Source: Pyrenophora tritici-repentis
Taxonomy: Eukaryota; Ascomycota; Dothideomycetes; Pleosporales; Pleosporaceae
Direction of reading: 5' to 3'
Length of the DNA: 64,000 nt
Assembly (NCBI RefSeq): GCF_003171515.1
Contig: NC_089391.1
Span: 372,001-436,000 of the forward strand
Position numbers and translations under genes: made by a program. The stretch's first letter is position 1, and the number at the start of each line of letters is the position of its first letter. This document shows, piece by piece, positions 44,464 to 55,331 of the stretch. The notes below the pieces were generated by a model. It was not told the origin of the DNA, did no database searches, and worked only from the letters and a program-made list of their open reading frames with translations.

Positions 44464-47400
44464 TCACTCGTTATAGAAGGAGTTCGTTACCTTAACGAAG
44501 GTCTCGAACTCTTGTGGCTGGTCTATTAATTGCGCGAGGTACGCTAGGCCTTCCTGTCTTGTGCGAGGGGCACGATGGGGCGTAGAGGCCACTTCTTGAA
44601 GTGTGTTGTGGCTCTCTTGCAGAACACTAGGTGTTCTGGCGTCTTGGGCCTGCCGCATAGGCATTTCGAGGTATCCTCGTGGTTGAATTTTCGGTGGTAC
44701 CATTCAAAGTCGCCATGCGTTGAGCGTATCATAAGGACTTTCGCGAGTATCCTTCGGGGTAGCCATAGCGCTGCGGGCGTGCGCCTAGTATCGTATGGCA
44801 GCTGCCATTGCGTGTACCATGCTGATAGCCTACTGCTCTTATCCTGCCACCAAGTGTCCCTTGTATGTTCGAGGAGGCGGCGGCCTACTGTTCGTATACC
44901 GGATCTTGTGGGGGAGGCGGCCATGCCGTATGGCTGGTGCGGGTCTTTGGCCTCGCTGTCAGCCAGCTGGTCGGCGAGCTCGTTTCCAACAATCTTCATG
45001 TGTCCCGGCGCCCACCGCGTTTTCACGTTGTAGGCCTCCATAGCTCCATGGATTTGGAGGAACGCCCATTGGGAGGAGGTAGGGGCGGTTCCGCGTATGC
45101 CCCATATTACCGAAGTGCTGTCTATGCAAAGTACGATCTCCCTCTGGCTAGGCAGTGAGAGTTGTAGTGCGTGTTTGAGTCCTCTGCACGCGCCTATAGC
45201 CTCCGCATCGAAGACGTGGCTAAGGGCATTTAGTGAGCCTTGTCCAGTCGCCACGGCGGCCTGGCCCTGGTATATAGCGTACCCGTAAGTGACCACCCTT
45301 GTACCGTTGATTTGTTGTTCAGACCCGTCTGAGAAGACAGTGATTGTCTCTTGTCCAAGAGACTCCCACCAGATGGTGAAATTCTGGGCAGCAATGTCCT
45401 TTCCTTGCCCTTGCGTTGGATCCTGCCTCGACCCGTCTGAAAAGTGAGGGCTGGCTAGGACGTTTCGGGGTGTGGCGGGTAGCAGTTGTGCTACGCGCTG
45501 AACCTTCGATCTTGGTATCCGTCGGTTGCCCGCTGCGCGTCCTCGTATGACTAGTGGCAGTGTAGTTCTATTAGTAAGTGGGTGCTTGTCGTCTATTGTG
45601 CGTAGGTGAACTGCAAAGCGGAGCTTGGCCTCCTCTAGCGCCACCTGTGCCGACGGCATCGCAGCTTCTCTTAGCAGTACTGCGTTTGGTGTTGTCCTCC
45701 ACGCAGGGAGGATTGCCTTCGTGGCTGCTATTAGTGCCTGATCTATCGTGGTTAGGTGCCAGCCTACTCTAGTGCTGACCGTGGGTTTACGGGAAACCCT
45801 TGCAATTCGTGGGTTCTTCGTCCTGCCCTCGTACCATGTTTCGGCTCCGTATAGTAGTATGGGCAGGATACATGTTATGGCTGCCTTGCGTAGCGATCCT
45901 GCTGGAGGGCCGTGGGCTGTGTTGGCGAGGCTCCGGAGATGGTTCGCTACTTTCCTAGCTTGCGCCGCCCTTTCTGCGACGTGCTTCTTGAAAGTTAGTC
46001 CCCTATCAAACCACACCCAAGCCAGCGCAGCGCTGTCTGGCTTCCCCCTGCGCAGGGGCTATAGGGTGAATTGTTTGATCTTCCAATTGGATTGGCGGCG
46101 CATGTAGTCCTTTCTGGCGCGTGAGGTGGATCAGCTCCCGTTTCTCTGGTGCAAACGTGATCTTGTTCGCAGCTCCCCATTCATTGATAGATTTGAGGTC
46201 CTCTGCTAGCAGTGCGACGTTCTCGTCTAAAGAGTGGGAGACCCGGTATAGGTTGATGTCGTCGGCATACCCGAACCGGAGTTTTCGGTCCTGGTTGAGT
46301 AGTTCAGCTAGGTATAGGGTGTATAGGACCGGTGATAGCGGCGATCCCTGCGGGGTGCCGCAGGCCACTCGATGTACAGGTGTAGTGACATTGCCTAGGC
46401 GTACTCGCACCCTCCTTTCCGACAGGAAGTTCTGGATAAATTTCCGGAGTAGGGGTGGCCACCCTTGTTGCCGCATTCGGTGTAGTAGCCTGTTTTTCAG
46501 TAGCGCGTCAAACGCCCCTTGGACGTCTAACGTGAGCATAGAGACATGCTCGTGTCTTGACCAAGCCATCTCCACGTCGTGTGTGAATGCGGTCGCCAGG
46601 TCCATCGCAGAGCGTTTTGGCAGCGCTCCACCGTGCTGTGGGCTTAGGATGTCAAAAGCCATAGCTGTGTGTGCTATGCGCCTTGCTATGATACGCTCGA
46701 GTCCCTTCCCTAGACAGGACGATAGGGCAATTGGTCTCATTGATCTGGGTGAGGACTTATCCTTCTTCCCGACTTTGGGTATCATGGCCACTTCTACCGT
46801 CTTCCAGGCGGCTGGGTAGTGGCCTTGTTCCATGCACGCCCGGTAGATGCCTAGCACTAGGTGTCTAATGTGTTCCCAGCATGCCTTTAGGAGTCGGACG
46901 GTCACCTGATCGGGTCCTGGGGAGGTGCTAGATACTCCAATCACGTAGCGTTCAGTCTCCTCCATCGATATGTATGTGTCCCATGGTAGTGGCGTGGTTT
47001 GCGGGTCGTTGTCAAGAGGCGGTGGTTCTAGGAGGTCGTCCTCCGCCGAAAAACGGTCGAGGATTGCCTCTCTAAGTGCCTCAGCTTTCTCGAGTGGTGC
47101 TGTGATTGTCCTACCTTCGATTACAAGTGGGGTGTCCCGTTGGTCGAATGATAGTTTATGCCAGCCTACTAGCTTGTATAGATCTTTGTCGTTATTACAG
47201 CCGTCTATGCGCTGCTGCCAGTACGTTCTCTTGGCTTTTCGTACCGTAGCTAGGAACGCACGGGTGGCTTCTGAGGGGGATTGGCCATAGTCCGACTTTT
47301 CCTGGATATGCCGCTTATACGCCACTCTACAGTCCTCTGTCCACCATGGGGCGGAGTGGCCTTTTTCTCTATTTGGTGTTCCCGCCGCGTGCATTGCATC

Positions 47401-48266
47401 TCCTATAGCTTGGGTGATTCTAGCTATGCTTGCGTCGATTACGTCCGCTGGGGCGCTATTGCTAATTGGCTGTACGCCTACTGTGTAGAGTTGAACTAGC
47501 CCGGCAAACCTATCTATGTTTCTCTCGTGGACCCGGTAGTGATGCTGTTCTAGCACCGCTCTCCCTCGGCTTGGAAGGACAGTCACTAGGGTGAAATGGT
47601 CTGACCCTGTATACATATCTTCGCGGACTGTCGTTCTAGCGAAGGGTATATTTGAGAAGGATACGTCTAGCACGTGTCCCGCCCGATGTGTTGGGTTACC
47701 TGCCTCGCCGATGTAGGGTATGTCGTTCTGAGTGGCCCAGCGGGCGATCTCTGCCCCCTATTGGCCGACGTGGAGCCGGGCTCAAAAAGTTCATGGCGGG
47801 CGTTTAAGTCACCCCCTATAAGGCAGTTACGGGGTGGCGTTAAAGCTGTGAGGTATTGAAATGTCGAGTCATTCTGTGGCTGCCTATAAACATTCAATAT
47901 GCGGTAGCCGTTGGCCTCGATCCATAGCACATCCCGGCTGATGCGTGGGTGTATAAGAGTAGCCCTTATATTTGGGCTCTTACGGGTATAGGTGAGCACC
48001 CGTGGTCGGTCAGTTCCCCACGTTGTGGGGTTGTTCCAGCTTATCACTGGCGATATCATATGGAATCCTGGGTGTGTAGAGGTCCGGGTTCCAGTGAGAG
48101 TAAAGGGTTCTTGGATGCATACTATGTCTATGTCTGCTTCCCATGCACGTTCTAAGGCTGTAATGTGGCAAGGCGAGCTTCTGGCCACATTCACCCAGCA
48201 TACCTGCATTTGTCTGTGTCGGTGTGGCGTGGTTTCGCCGGGTGAATTTGCGGGTTGTGCCCTCAT
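44464..48266 (-). pseudogene. LINE-A ORF2: endonuclease, RT, RNase H
   Basis: Starts at ATG 48266 overlapping the ORF1 stop (TAATG). Endonuclease: DIDIVCIQEPF, LIGGDLNARH (D-x-N), MYTGSDHFTL. RT: SSTSPGPDQVTVRLL, TLDVQGAFDAL, CGTPQGSPLSP and catalytic FGYADDINLY (near 46260). RNase H: VFSDGSEQQINGT, FDAEAIGACRG, CIDSTSVIWG and APGHMKIVGNELAD, then CLCGRPKTPEHLVFC. Frame slips occur at the C5 near 47755, at C5 46044-46048 plus the CCC near 46007, and at the GGGG near 44569. All domains are otherwise complete. Confidence 0.9.
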
Positions 48267-49945
48267 TACGCACTAGATCCGAGGCTCATTTCAGTGTCAG
48301 CGTGCTCAGACGATGACGTATTAGGGTCTTGGTCAGCGGTGCTAGGCTGCACGCTTCTAGCAGACATTCGCGCTAGGTTGAGGTCTTGCGTAGTTGCAGC
48401 TGTTCTCTTAGACCTCCTAGTCCCTAGGGTGGTTGCGGGCTCTCTAACAGTGGCTGTGTTTAGGTTGTTTACGTCTTGTCGGCTTCTTTTACTTGCGTCC
48501 GTAGGTGTTCCCACAGGCTCAGTAGTATTAGCTATGTCGCCGTCCGTGATTTCAATGGAGGTTTCGACCGTGCTGCCTGTCTGTCTTCCTCTAGCTGGCT
48601 GCATTGCCTCAGAAGCACGGTCACCCGCCTCCCTAATGACTTTTAGTTCCCCCTTTGTGGGTTGGATGAGTCGGCCGTTCGCCCTCGTTGGGGCTGCTGG
48701 GCACTTGTCGTGGGTTGCTGGAAATGGGCCGTGGCAGTTGGCGCACTTTGGTGTGTCTTTGCATTGTTCTCCGTGTGGTCCCTGGTGAGTTGCCGTTGTT
48801 TTGCTGCATGTCGTGCAGCGGGCTGGCCTTGTGCAGCGGCTGGTTTTGCAGTACCCTAGGCAGCCTGGGTCGTGCAGCATTGCAGGTGAGTTCTTCTTTA
48901 TCTCGTGCGCGTAGTCGCCCGTCCCAAATAGGCGAAACGATCGTACGGGTCTGGTGAAAGATATAATCCAGGTTGTCCTTCCCTCCGTGGGTCCATGTCT
49001 GGAGGGCCGGCAGCTCGCCGGTTCGATCCCTGTCTGGGACAGAGCTTCGCTGACTATATCGTCTATTGTGGTGGGTATACTTTCCCCTGTGATAGTGCGG
49101 TATGAGCTTTCTACGCCCTGGACTGCATAGTTCACCCATCGTTCAGGTAGTCTTGCGCTCTCGCCCTCTACCGCTCGGATCATGAGTTCGCGATTCTCCT
49201 GCCCCATAAGCAGGGCCTTGATTTTGTCGTTGCGGGGCGTAATCGCCCAGCCAGTCTTGATATGTTTTGCCGTAGGTATGTCGGAGGGGGTAATTTCCTT
49301 AATCGCCTTTACAATAGCCATGCGGGCCGCAAATGGTGATGCCCGTTGGAGCCGAGCCTCCGCTCCAACCGCTATAAGGATACGGTTGTCAGTGTTTAGA
49401 GGTCGCCTAGGAGTTTGAGCTAGCTGCTTTGGGGCAGCCGTGGCCGCTTTCGTCGTAGCGGCCCCCCTTGCTGGGGGGGTTGGATTTTTCAGGGTCCTAG
49501 CTACGTCCGCCCAGGAGCGGTGCGTAGTGTCAGAGTCGCTCCCTGAGTTTGGGGGCGTGATTAGGGGCGTGATTAGGGAGGTGTTAATAGCCCTTAGCAC
49601 CTTCTGTTGAAGGTCCTTAGCCACACGGGCTCCGTCTGGGTCGGTGTACTTCCCAAGGCATCTGTCGACAGCTGTCGCTAGATCCGTTATGATGGAGTGG
49701 TGGAGGTTTGTAGCTTTTTGGGCTGCCTGAATCCGCTGGCGGACCGCTTCAGAGACAGCTTGATTGTAGGAGGTGGGCGCAGTGCTACCGATAGAAGGTT
49801 CAGCACGAGTATGTGCTCGCTGCCTCCTCTTGTTGCCGCGCAGGTCAGTATTAATAGGGCTCTCAGGCTCCTCTGATCGTGTATGGGGGGGTTGGGCACT
49901 CCGTGGCGCCCTCTCTGGAGTTTCTACATTAGCCATTCTAACCAC
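48266..49945 (-). CDS. LINE-A ORF1, intact
   Basis: 559-aa ORF1 protein, expected to bind LINE RNA. The N-terminus is Pro/Arg/Thr-rich; a middle domain (IAVGAEARLQRASPFAARM... TGWAITPRNDKIKALLM) resembles the RRM-like region of Tad1/I ORF1 proteins; knuckles at about residues 365-430 (YCKTSRC, CTTCSKTTATHQGPHGEQC, CANCHGPFPATHDKC). It is the only unbroken LINE-A ORF1 in the window and shows the sequence before hAT-3 insertion: ACTGTTAG is followed by AGAGCCCG. The stop TAA shares a base with the ORF2 ATG. Confidence 0.9.
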   Translation of the reverse strand: MVRMANVETPERAPRSAQPPHTRSEEPESPINTDLRGNKRRQRAHTRAEPSIGSTAPTSYNQAVSEAVRQRIQAAQKATNLHHSIITDLATAVDRCLGKYTDPDGARVAKDLQQKVLRAINTSLITPLITPPNSGSDSDTTHRSWADVARTLKNPTPPARGAATTKAATAAPKQLAQTPRRPLNTDNRILIAVGAEARLQRASPFAARMAIVKAIKEITPSDIPTAKHIKTGWAITPRNDKIKALLMGQENRELMIRAVEGESARLPERWVNYAVQGVESSYRTITGESIPTTIDDIVSEALSQTGIEPASCRPSRHGPTEGRTTWIISFTRPVRSFRLFGTGDYAHEIKKNSPAMLHDPGCLGYCKTSRCTRPARCTTCSKTTATHQGPHGEQCKDTPKCANCHGPFPATHDKCPAAPTRANGRLIQPTKGELKVIREAGDRASEAMQPARGRQTGSTVETSIEITDGDIANTTEPVGTPTDASKRSRQDVNNLNTATVREPATTLGTRRSKRTAATTQDLNLARMSARSVQPSTADQDPNTSSSEHADTEMSLGSSA

Positions 49946-50082
49946 CTCCGCGAGAGCAGAAAGCGGTTATTTAGCTGAGGTAGTTACAGGCCGCCGTGCC
50001 GTTAAAATGATGTAAAAATCGTATAATTTTATAAGGGTCCCAAATTCCTTAAAAGTTGGTGTTCGGTGTTGGGGCAGCTGGT

Positions 50083-51690
50083 TGATGTTGATGTTGATTA
50101 TGGTTTAACGCCCTATCTGTAACCTCCCATAGGGTATTCGGGCGGGTCCCGCCGTGGTCTTATAGTGCTGTCGCACTTGCCTCGTGGAACCTATTCCTAG
50201 GTGTTTTGTATCTAAGGGGAGTGATGTCCTGCCTATATACATGTTCGTGAAAAGGACTCCCGCCATTTGAAGCCGTTTTCCTACAATATTCTAGTATTTC
50301 GTGGCTTGCGCCTTTGATCGATGCAGTACAGTAACTGCTTTTTAGAGAGAGAAACGAAAAAGTAACAAGAGGCAATTTGAGATATAATAAAAGGTTTGAG
50401 AGAGAGCGTGTGGGTTGTGGCATCTATGCGGCGTTTTGCCGCGAATCCTACACTGAATAATGCCAAGGAATTCAGCGGGTCTTTGTGAAATTCAAAAATA
50501 GAAATCACTCGTCATAGAAGGAGTTCGTTACCTTCACGAAGGTCTCGAACTCTTGTGGCTGGTCTATTAATTGCGCGAGGTACGCTAGGCCTTCCTGTCT
50601 TGTGCGAGGGGGCACGATGGGGCGTAGAGGCCACTTCTTGAAGTGTGTTGTGGCTCTCTTGCAGAACACTAGGTGTTCTGGCGTCTTGGGCCTGCCGCAT
50701 AGGCATTTCGAGGTATCCTCGTGGTTGAATTTTCGGTGGTACCATTCAAAGTCGCCATGCGTTGAGCGTATCATAAGGACTTTCGCGAGTATCCTTCGGG
50801 GTAGCCATAGCGCTGCGGGCGTGCGCCTAGTATCGTATGGCAGCTGCCATTGCGTGTACCATGCTGATAGCCTACTGCTCTTATCCTTCCACCAAGTGTC
50901 CCTTGTATGTTCGAGGAGGCGGCGGCCTACTGTTCGTATACCGGATCTTGTGGGGGAGGCGGCCATGCCGTATGGCTGGTGCGGGTCTTTGGCCTCGTTG
51001 TCAGCCAGCTGGTCGGCGAGTTCGTTTCCAACAATCTTCATGTGTCCCGGCGCCCACCGCGTTTTCACGCTGTAGGCCTCCATAGCTCCATGAATTTGGA
51101 GGAACGCCCATTGGGAGGAGGCAGGGGCGGCTCCGCGTATGCCCCATATTACCGAAGTGCTGTCTATGCAGAGTACGATCTCCCTCTGGCTAGGCAGTGA
51201 GAGTTGTAGTGCGTGTTTGAGTCCTCTGCACGCGCCTATAGCCTCCGCATCGAAGACGTGGCTAAGGGCATTTAGTGAGCCTTGTCCAGTCGCCACGGCG
51301 GCCTGGCCCTGGTATATAGCGTACCCGTAAGTGACCACCCTTGTACCGTTGATTTGTTGTTCAGACCCGTCTGAGAAGACAGTGATTGTCTCTTGTCCAA
51401 GAGACTCCCACCAGATGGTGAAATTCTGGGCAGCAATGTCCTTTCCTTGCCCTTGCGTTGGGTCCTGCCTCGACCCGTATGAAAAGTGAGGGCTGGCTAG
51501 GACGTTTCGGGGTGTGGCGGGTAGCAGTTGTGCTACGCGCTGAACCTTCGATCTTGGTATCCGTCGGTTGCCCGCTGCGCGTCCTCGTATGACTAGTGGC
51601 AGTGTAGTTCTATTAGTAAGTGGGTGCTTGTCGTCTATCGTGCGTAGGTGAACCGCAAAGCGGAGCTTAGCCTCCTCCAGCGCCACCTGT
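50083..51690 (-). mobile_element. 5'-truncated LINE-A copy with target duplication
   Basis: The last 1608 bp of LINE-A (end of RT linker, RNase H, 3' UTR, ATCAAC tail) inserted into the 3' coding end of the pogo-like transposase. The 14-bp duplication TTGGGGCAGCTGGT flanks it at 50069-50082 and 51691-51704. The interrupted pogo frame would read through to PNTNF and a stop if the insertion were removed. Confidence 0.9.
50505..51686 (-). pseudogene. LINE-A ORF2 C-terminal fragment (RNase H)
   Basis: 393 codons open from the truncation point to the natural stop at 50505, covering RNase H (VFSDGSEQQINGT, CIDSTSVIWG, GHMKIVGNELAD) and CLCGRPKTPEHLVFC. It has the full GGGGG where the copy at 44464 has GGGG, so its C-terminus (…VTNSFYDE) is intact. 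Confidence 0.88.
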
Positions 51691-53503
51691 TTGGGGCAGC
51701 TGGTGCAGCCCCTAAGGACTCCTTAGCACCTGTAGCAGCAACAACGCGTTTCTGACGCTTCTGCTTTTGAGTAGAGCTTTGTGAGGCCTTGCGCTTACTG
51801 TTTTGGGCTTGTTGAATAGCCTTTTGTGAGTCGCGAGCTGCTTTTTCACGTGCCCGTTCAGCCATCTTTTCAGCCTTCTCCTTCTCGCGCACCTCCTTGA
51901 GTCTCTCCCGCTCCACACGCTTCTCCTGAGCTACTTGAAGTTTGTATAACCTAGCCTGCTCTTTCAATTCTAATCTACGAGCTTTTTGGAGTTGTAACTC
52001 GTCTTTCTCACGTTCTTCTACTACCCTACGTTCCCGGGCTTGGCGAAGTTTCCTTGGCGACCAGAAAACAGCTCCTCCATGATACCCATCCTGATTAGTT
52101 TGAAGATCTAAAGGGTAGCTCTTCTTTTTCTGCTTCTTCTTGGTACTCAGGGCCTCCTTTAGTCCCTTTATCTCATGGCGGAGTAGCTCGTTTTGGGTTG
52201 AGATGTGATGGAGTGATCTGTGTAGTTTCTTCACCTCCTTACTTGTTCTATCAGCTGCTGTTTGATTAACCAGAGCCTTAATTTTACGCCAGTCTGATCC
52301 ACTGAGTACAGAAGCTGAGCTCTCATCTGAGCTTGATACCTCAGGGGTGTTGCGGTTGAATCTTTTAAGTATAGGGGTTGGATCGGGCGGCCAGATCCCT
52401 GTGGCCATGAAGGACTTTTGGATAGTGTTTTTCTTAAACGAGGACACCCAGGCTCTCCAGAAAAGGGGGAAGAAGTCTCATTTCTTAACTGATAGAAGCC
52501 CCTGGCTGTTGTGAAGGTAGTTGGATAGCTCCTTTGAGTACGCAGTTGAGAGAGGTTTGAACATTACAACATCTAATGGCTGAAGGGTATGGGTTGAATG
52601 GGGGGGAAAGATAGCCACAAGAATCTTGTTTTGATCGCAGAATTCAAGAAACTCCTGAGTTACATGAGATCCATGGCCATCTAGGAGTAGCAATCGGTAG
52701 GAGGAGTAGCTCTTGGATTTAGTGAATCGATCAAACACCTGTTTGAGCCAGGCGACCCCTATCTCGTTGTTTGTCCAGCCTGATGGAGATGAAGTAATGA
52801 AGGCTGAGTGTTCTCCTTCACTGATATCCTGTACCCAGCTTGATTGAAGCCCCCCTGAGGTACTCTGGTAGATAAGGCCTGGGGGTAGTGCTAATCCATC
52901 GGCGCAAATACAAGCTAGGAGGGTTACCCATTCACGCGAGCCATCTTGAAGAGCTGTAGTAACCTCCTTTTTCTCCCACATTCGTCTGCTGAATATCCTT
53001 TTTGATCTACCAGTAACTCCAGCTAGAAAGCCCTTCTCATCCATATTGTAGATATCCCATGGCTTGATCTTATATTCCTCTATCTTCTGGTGCAAAAGAT
53101 CGAAGTATAGGCTATATTTAGCCCCTGAATCAGCCTGGTGGCGCTGGCGATCCATGCCGGATTGCCAACGTGAGATTAGATGGGGGGAGTTTCTGTCAAG
53201 AAACGAGGATACCCAGGTATCACTAACCCCTTTTCCAGCTATAGTACTTGCGAAATTCTTAATCATCTCTCGCGTAGGTGGTGTACGACGTGCTTTAAGC
53301 CCCTGAATATACTCTACAAGCTCCTTCTCTTGTTGTGGGTGAAGGATTTGATGTGCAATTGAGCGGGGCTGGCATTTGCCCTGATGTCTTCTAGCCAGCG
53401 TTGATCGCTCAACACTGAACCTTTTTGCGACTTCCGAGTACGTAAAATGCTCTCCGGGAGCACGCGATTCGATTGCATTAATTGCATCCTGGATTGGATC
53501 CAT
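51691..53503 (-). pseudogene. Pogo-like transposase, one in-frame TGA, C-terminus split
   Basis: Start MDPIQDAINAIE at 53503. N-terminal helix-turn-helix (YSEVAKRFSVERSTLARRHQG) and CENP-B-type DNA-binding region (LVEYIQGLKARRTPPTREMI), then the DDE domain with YNMDEKGFLAG, LLLLDGHGSHVT and HTLQPLDVVMFKPL. TGA at 52478-52480 (possibly from CGA) interrupts the frame, which continues (DFFPLFWRAW, MATGIWPPDPTPIL) into a long Lys/Glu/Arg coiled-coil-like tail and a basic C-terminus. LINE-A splits the last few codons. Confidence 0.88.
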
Positions 53504-53687
53504 ATTGGTGGAGTTATGTGGTGTTGAAGGTGGGTTGGGTGTGAAGGTGGGGTGTGCATTACTCCGATCCGGGCATTGCGTGCACGGACACCTTACGTTA
53601 GCAGAATACATAAAATTACGTTCTACCGCAACAATCGATGTACGAGCCTTGTCTGTAGCATCCGATGATACGCTGTCACAAGAATGT
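51691..53687 (-). mobile_element. Pogo-like (Tc1/mariner superfamily) DNA transposon
   Basis: Encodes a CENP-B/DDE-type transposase on the minus strand. The 3' coding end continues beyond the truncated LINE-A at about 50068-50049 (TPNTNF then stop). The upstream end abuts the (TAA)n tail of an inverted LINE-B copy at 53688. I could not establish the terminal inverted repeats. Confidence 0.8.
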
Positions 53688-54238
53688 TATTATTATTATT
53701 ATTATTATTCCATTTAAGTCCTTTTTCAGTCAGAGACTATGTAGGACTGGGCCGGAGGCCGTTCTATCTGGTTTTGTTTATCGTACAGTTTGGGTATTTG
53801 TTTGGCTATGGCAGTTTAGGCTTGCTTCTAGCTAGATACTCGGTGTCTAGCTAGTGCCTGGTGCTAAAGAGCAGTTTGGTGAATAGAAAGAGATGTAGCA
53901 GCGGGCTCTTATGGCAAAGGAGAAGGCAGTGTTTTTAGTTTTATACAGTGTCTCTCTGTGTGTCGTCTGTTAGCTGTCCTTGGTACCATTTTCTTGTTCC
54001 TATTCTAGTGCTAGTAATAAAAGCTAAAGTGGCTTCTATACCGGCGCTAGTATGGAGAAGTAGTGGTAGAGTAGCTGGTTGGTGGTAGATTGCTTGTATG
54101 AGAGTTTTTCTTTCTGTTTTGTATAGAGAGCATTGTAAAAGTAGGTGCTCTGGTGTTTGGGTGTGCGAGCAGCTGCAGAGATCAGATTCTCTTTTCTTGA
54201 ATCTCTTTAATCGCCTTCTATACATAGCTTAGCGTTAG
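53688..54238 (-). repeat. 5'-truncated LINE-B copy (inverted)
   Basis: (TAA)n tail at 53688-53709, LINE-B 3' UTR, and the last ~85 codons of ORF2 (54225-53941: RFKKRESDLCSCSHTQTPEHLLL). Nearly identical to the main copy at about 25965-26485. It starts at ATTAAAGAGATTC, within a few bases of the truncation point of the other copy at 33403. Confidence 0.9.
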
Positions 54239-54726
54239 AAGTCCGCTGCAGAACAGTTAATATGATTGGTTAACTATGGGTCTAATGATAACTGCATTTT
54301 TAGAACACTACTTGCAAAGGTGAAGCCGCAATCGCTAATTACGGAGGGTGAGACTGTTCAGAACCGTTGCGCAACAGCGTGTAGGTGTGAAGCTGCAATC
54401 ATTAGCGACTGTACACAGCATTGCTGCGGTCCATCAGCTCGGAATAAGTCATACGTGGACCCATCACCCCCACGTTGAACTTAATAGGTTTATTGAAACT
54501 CTGTCAATTATAGAGTAGTGACCACGATACTGAAACTAACGTTAACTCTCCTGAATATTGCGCACTAGTTTTAGATATCAAGCCAAATTTGCAGCGCACC
54601 TTTCGAATTTTATGCGCTAATTTAGAATATTTATGTAAATTTCCAATCCACCTAACCCAGTATATAATGCTTAGCGAGTTGGCATGCGATTTAAACCTAC
54701 CTATTCCGTAGGGCCTTATAGCGTAG
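54239..54726. other. Intergenic stretch
   Basis: No gene recognised. Two similar segments, GGTGAAGCCGCAATCGC at about 54321 and GGTGTGAAGCTGCAATCA at about 54384, look like an old duplication. The remainder is AT-rich. Confidence 0.35.
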
Positions 54727-54890
54727 TGTCAGATAGCAGGGTTACTCGACGTTGGCAGCAACCAATCAGCGTAGAGAGGGTCAGTGCGCCCCTCAAGAGG
54801 GCCACAAGCGCGGACACACGATAGACAGAAGACAATACACACAATCATCAACATCCATCACTTTTGTGCAATATCTCATTATATCTGACA
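54727..54890 (+). repeat. Solo LTR, Copia subfamily 2
   Basis: 164 bp, TGTCAGATAGCAGGG...ATCTGACA, flanked by a perfect 5-bp duplication CGTAG (54722-54726, 54891-54895). Produced by LTR-LTR recombination of a Copia element like the one at 38870-39950. Confidence 0.95.
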
Positions 54891-54895
54891 CGTAG

Positions 54896-55331
54896 CCTCT
54901 TAGAATCACAAGTTAGCACCGCCGCTAGGACCACTCCACCTTACCCGCCAATATATTGTCAACTCTTACCCCGTCGTCTTAGTCCACCTGCTTATCCTTT
55001 GTTGCTGCCTCTCAAATGGCCGCCGCTACGTCGCTATTCGTATGAGTCGCCGCTTTCCTTATGTAAAACTGTGATATCGTAATATAGCTCGATTACGCAG
55101 TAAGCTGCTTACAAGTAAGTAATATCATGATTATAACCCCTCTAATTCTGTGACGTATACTTATAACTAGAATAAATCATAATACTATATCGTAAGCAGA
55201 AGTAATAAGATAGATTAACTATAAAGGCACACTGTGTGCGATAGTGTAGAGGGCTTCCGGCAGCTGTGTTAGAAAGAATCGAACACACAAACAGAGCGTT
55301 CCAATATCAAAAATTTTCTACCTACGCCATC
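54896..55331. other. Upstream region of the secreted-protein gene
   Basis: AT-rich, no gene. TATAAAG at 55220-55226 is a possible TATA box about 110 bp before the ATG at 55332. Confidence 0.4.

Larger units (their letters stand above)
44042..49990 (-). mobile_element. LINE-A, full-length non-LTR retrotransposon
   Basis: ORF1 (49945-48266), ORF2 (48266-44464) and a ~420-bp 3' UTR ending in ATCAAC repeats at about 44042-44060. The polarity, APE-type endonuclease, RT, RNase H and C-terminal zinc motif place it in the Tad1/I group, distinct from LINE-B. The 5' end is not sharply defined, because the ~60 bp upstream of the ORF1 ATG run into pogo 3' sequence. Confidence 0.88.
42402..51690 (-). repeat. 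Head-to-tail LINE-A array with 6.04-kb period
   Basis: Block 42402-45650 recurs in direct orientation at about 48445-51690 (43902 pairs with 49945, 44464 with 50505, 44028 with 50069). Each unit joins a LINE-A 3' end, the same 14-bp sequence TTGGGGCAGCTGGT, a short pogo 3' stub and a new LINE-A 5' end. This is best explained by unequal recombination between two LINE-A copies. Confidence 0.85.
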
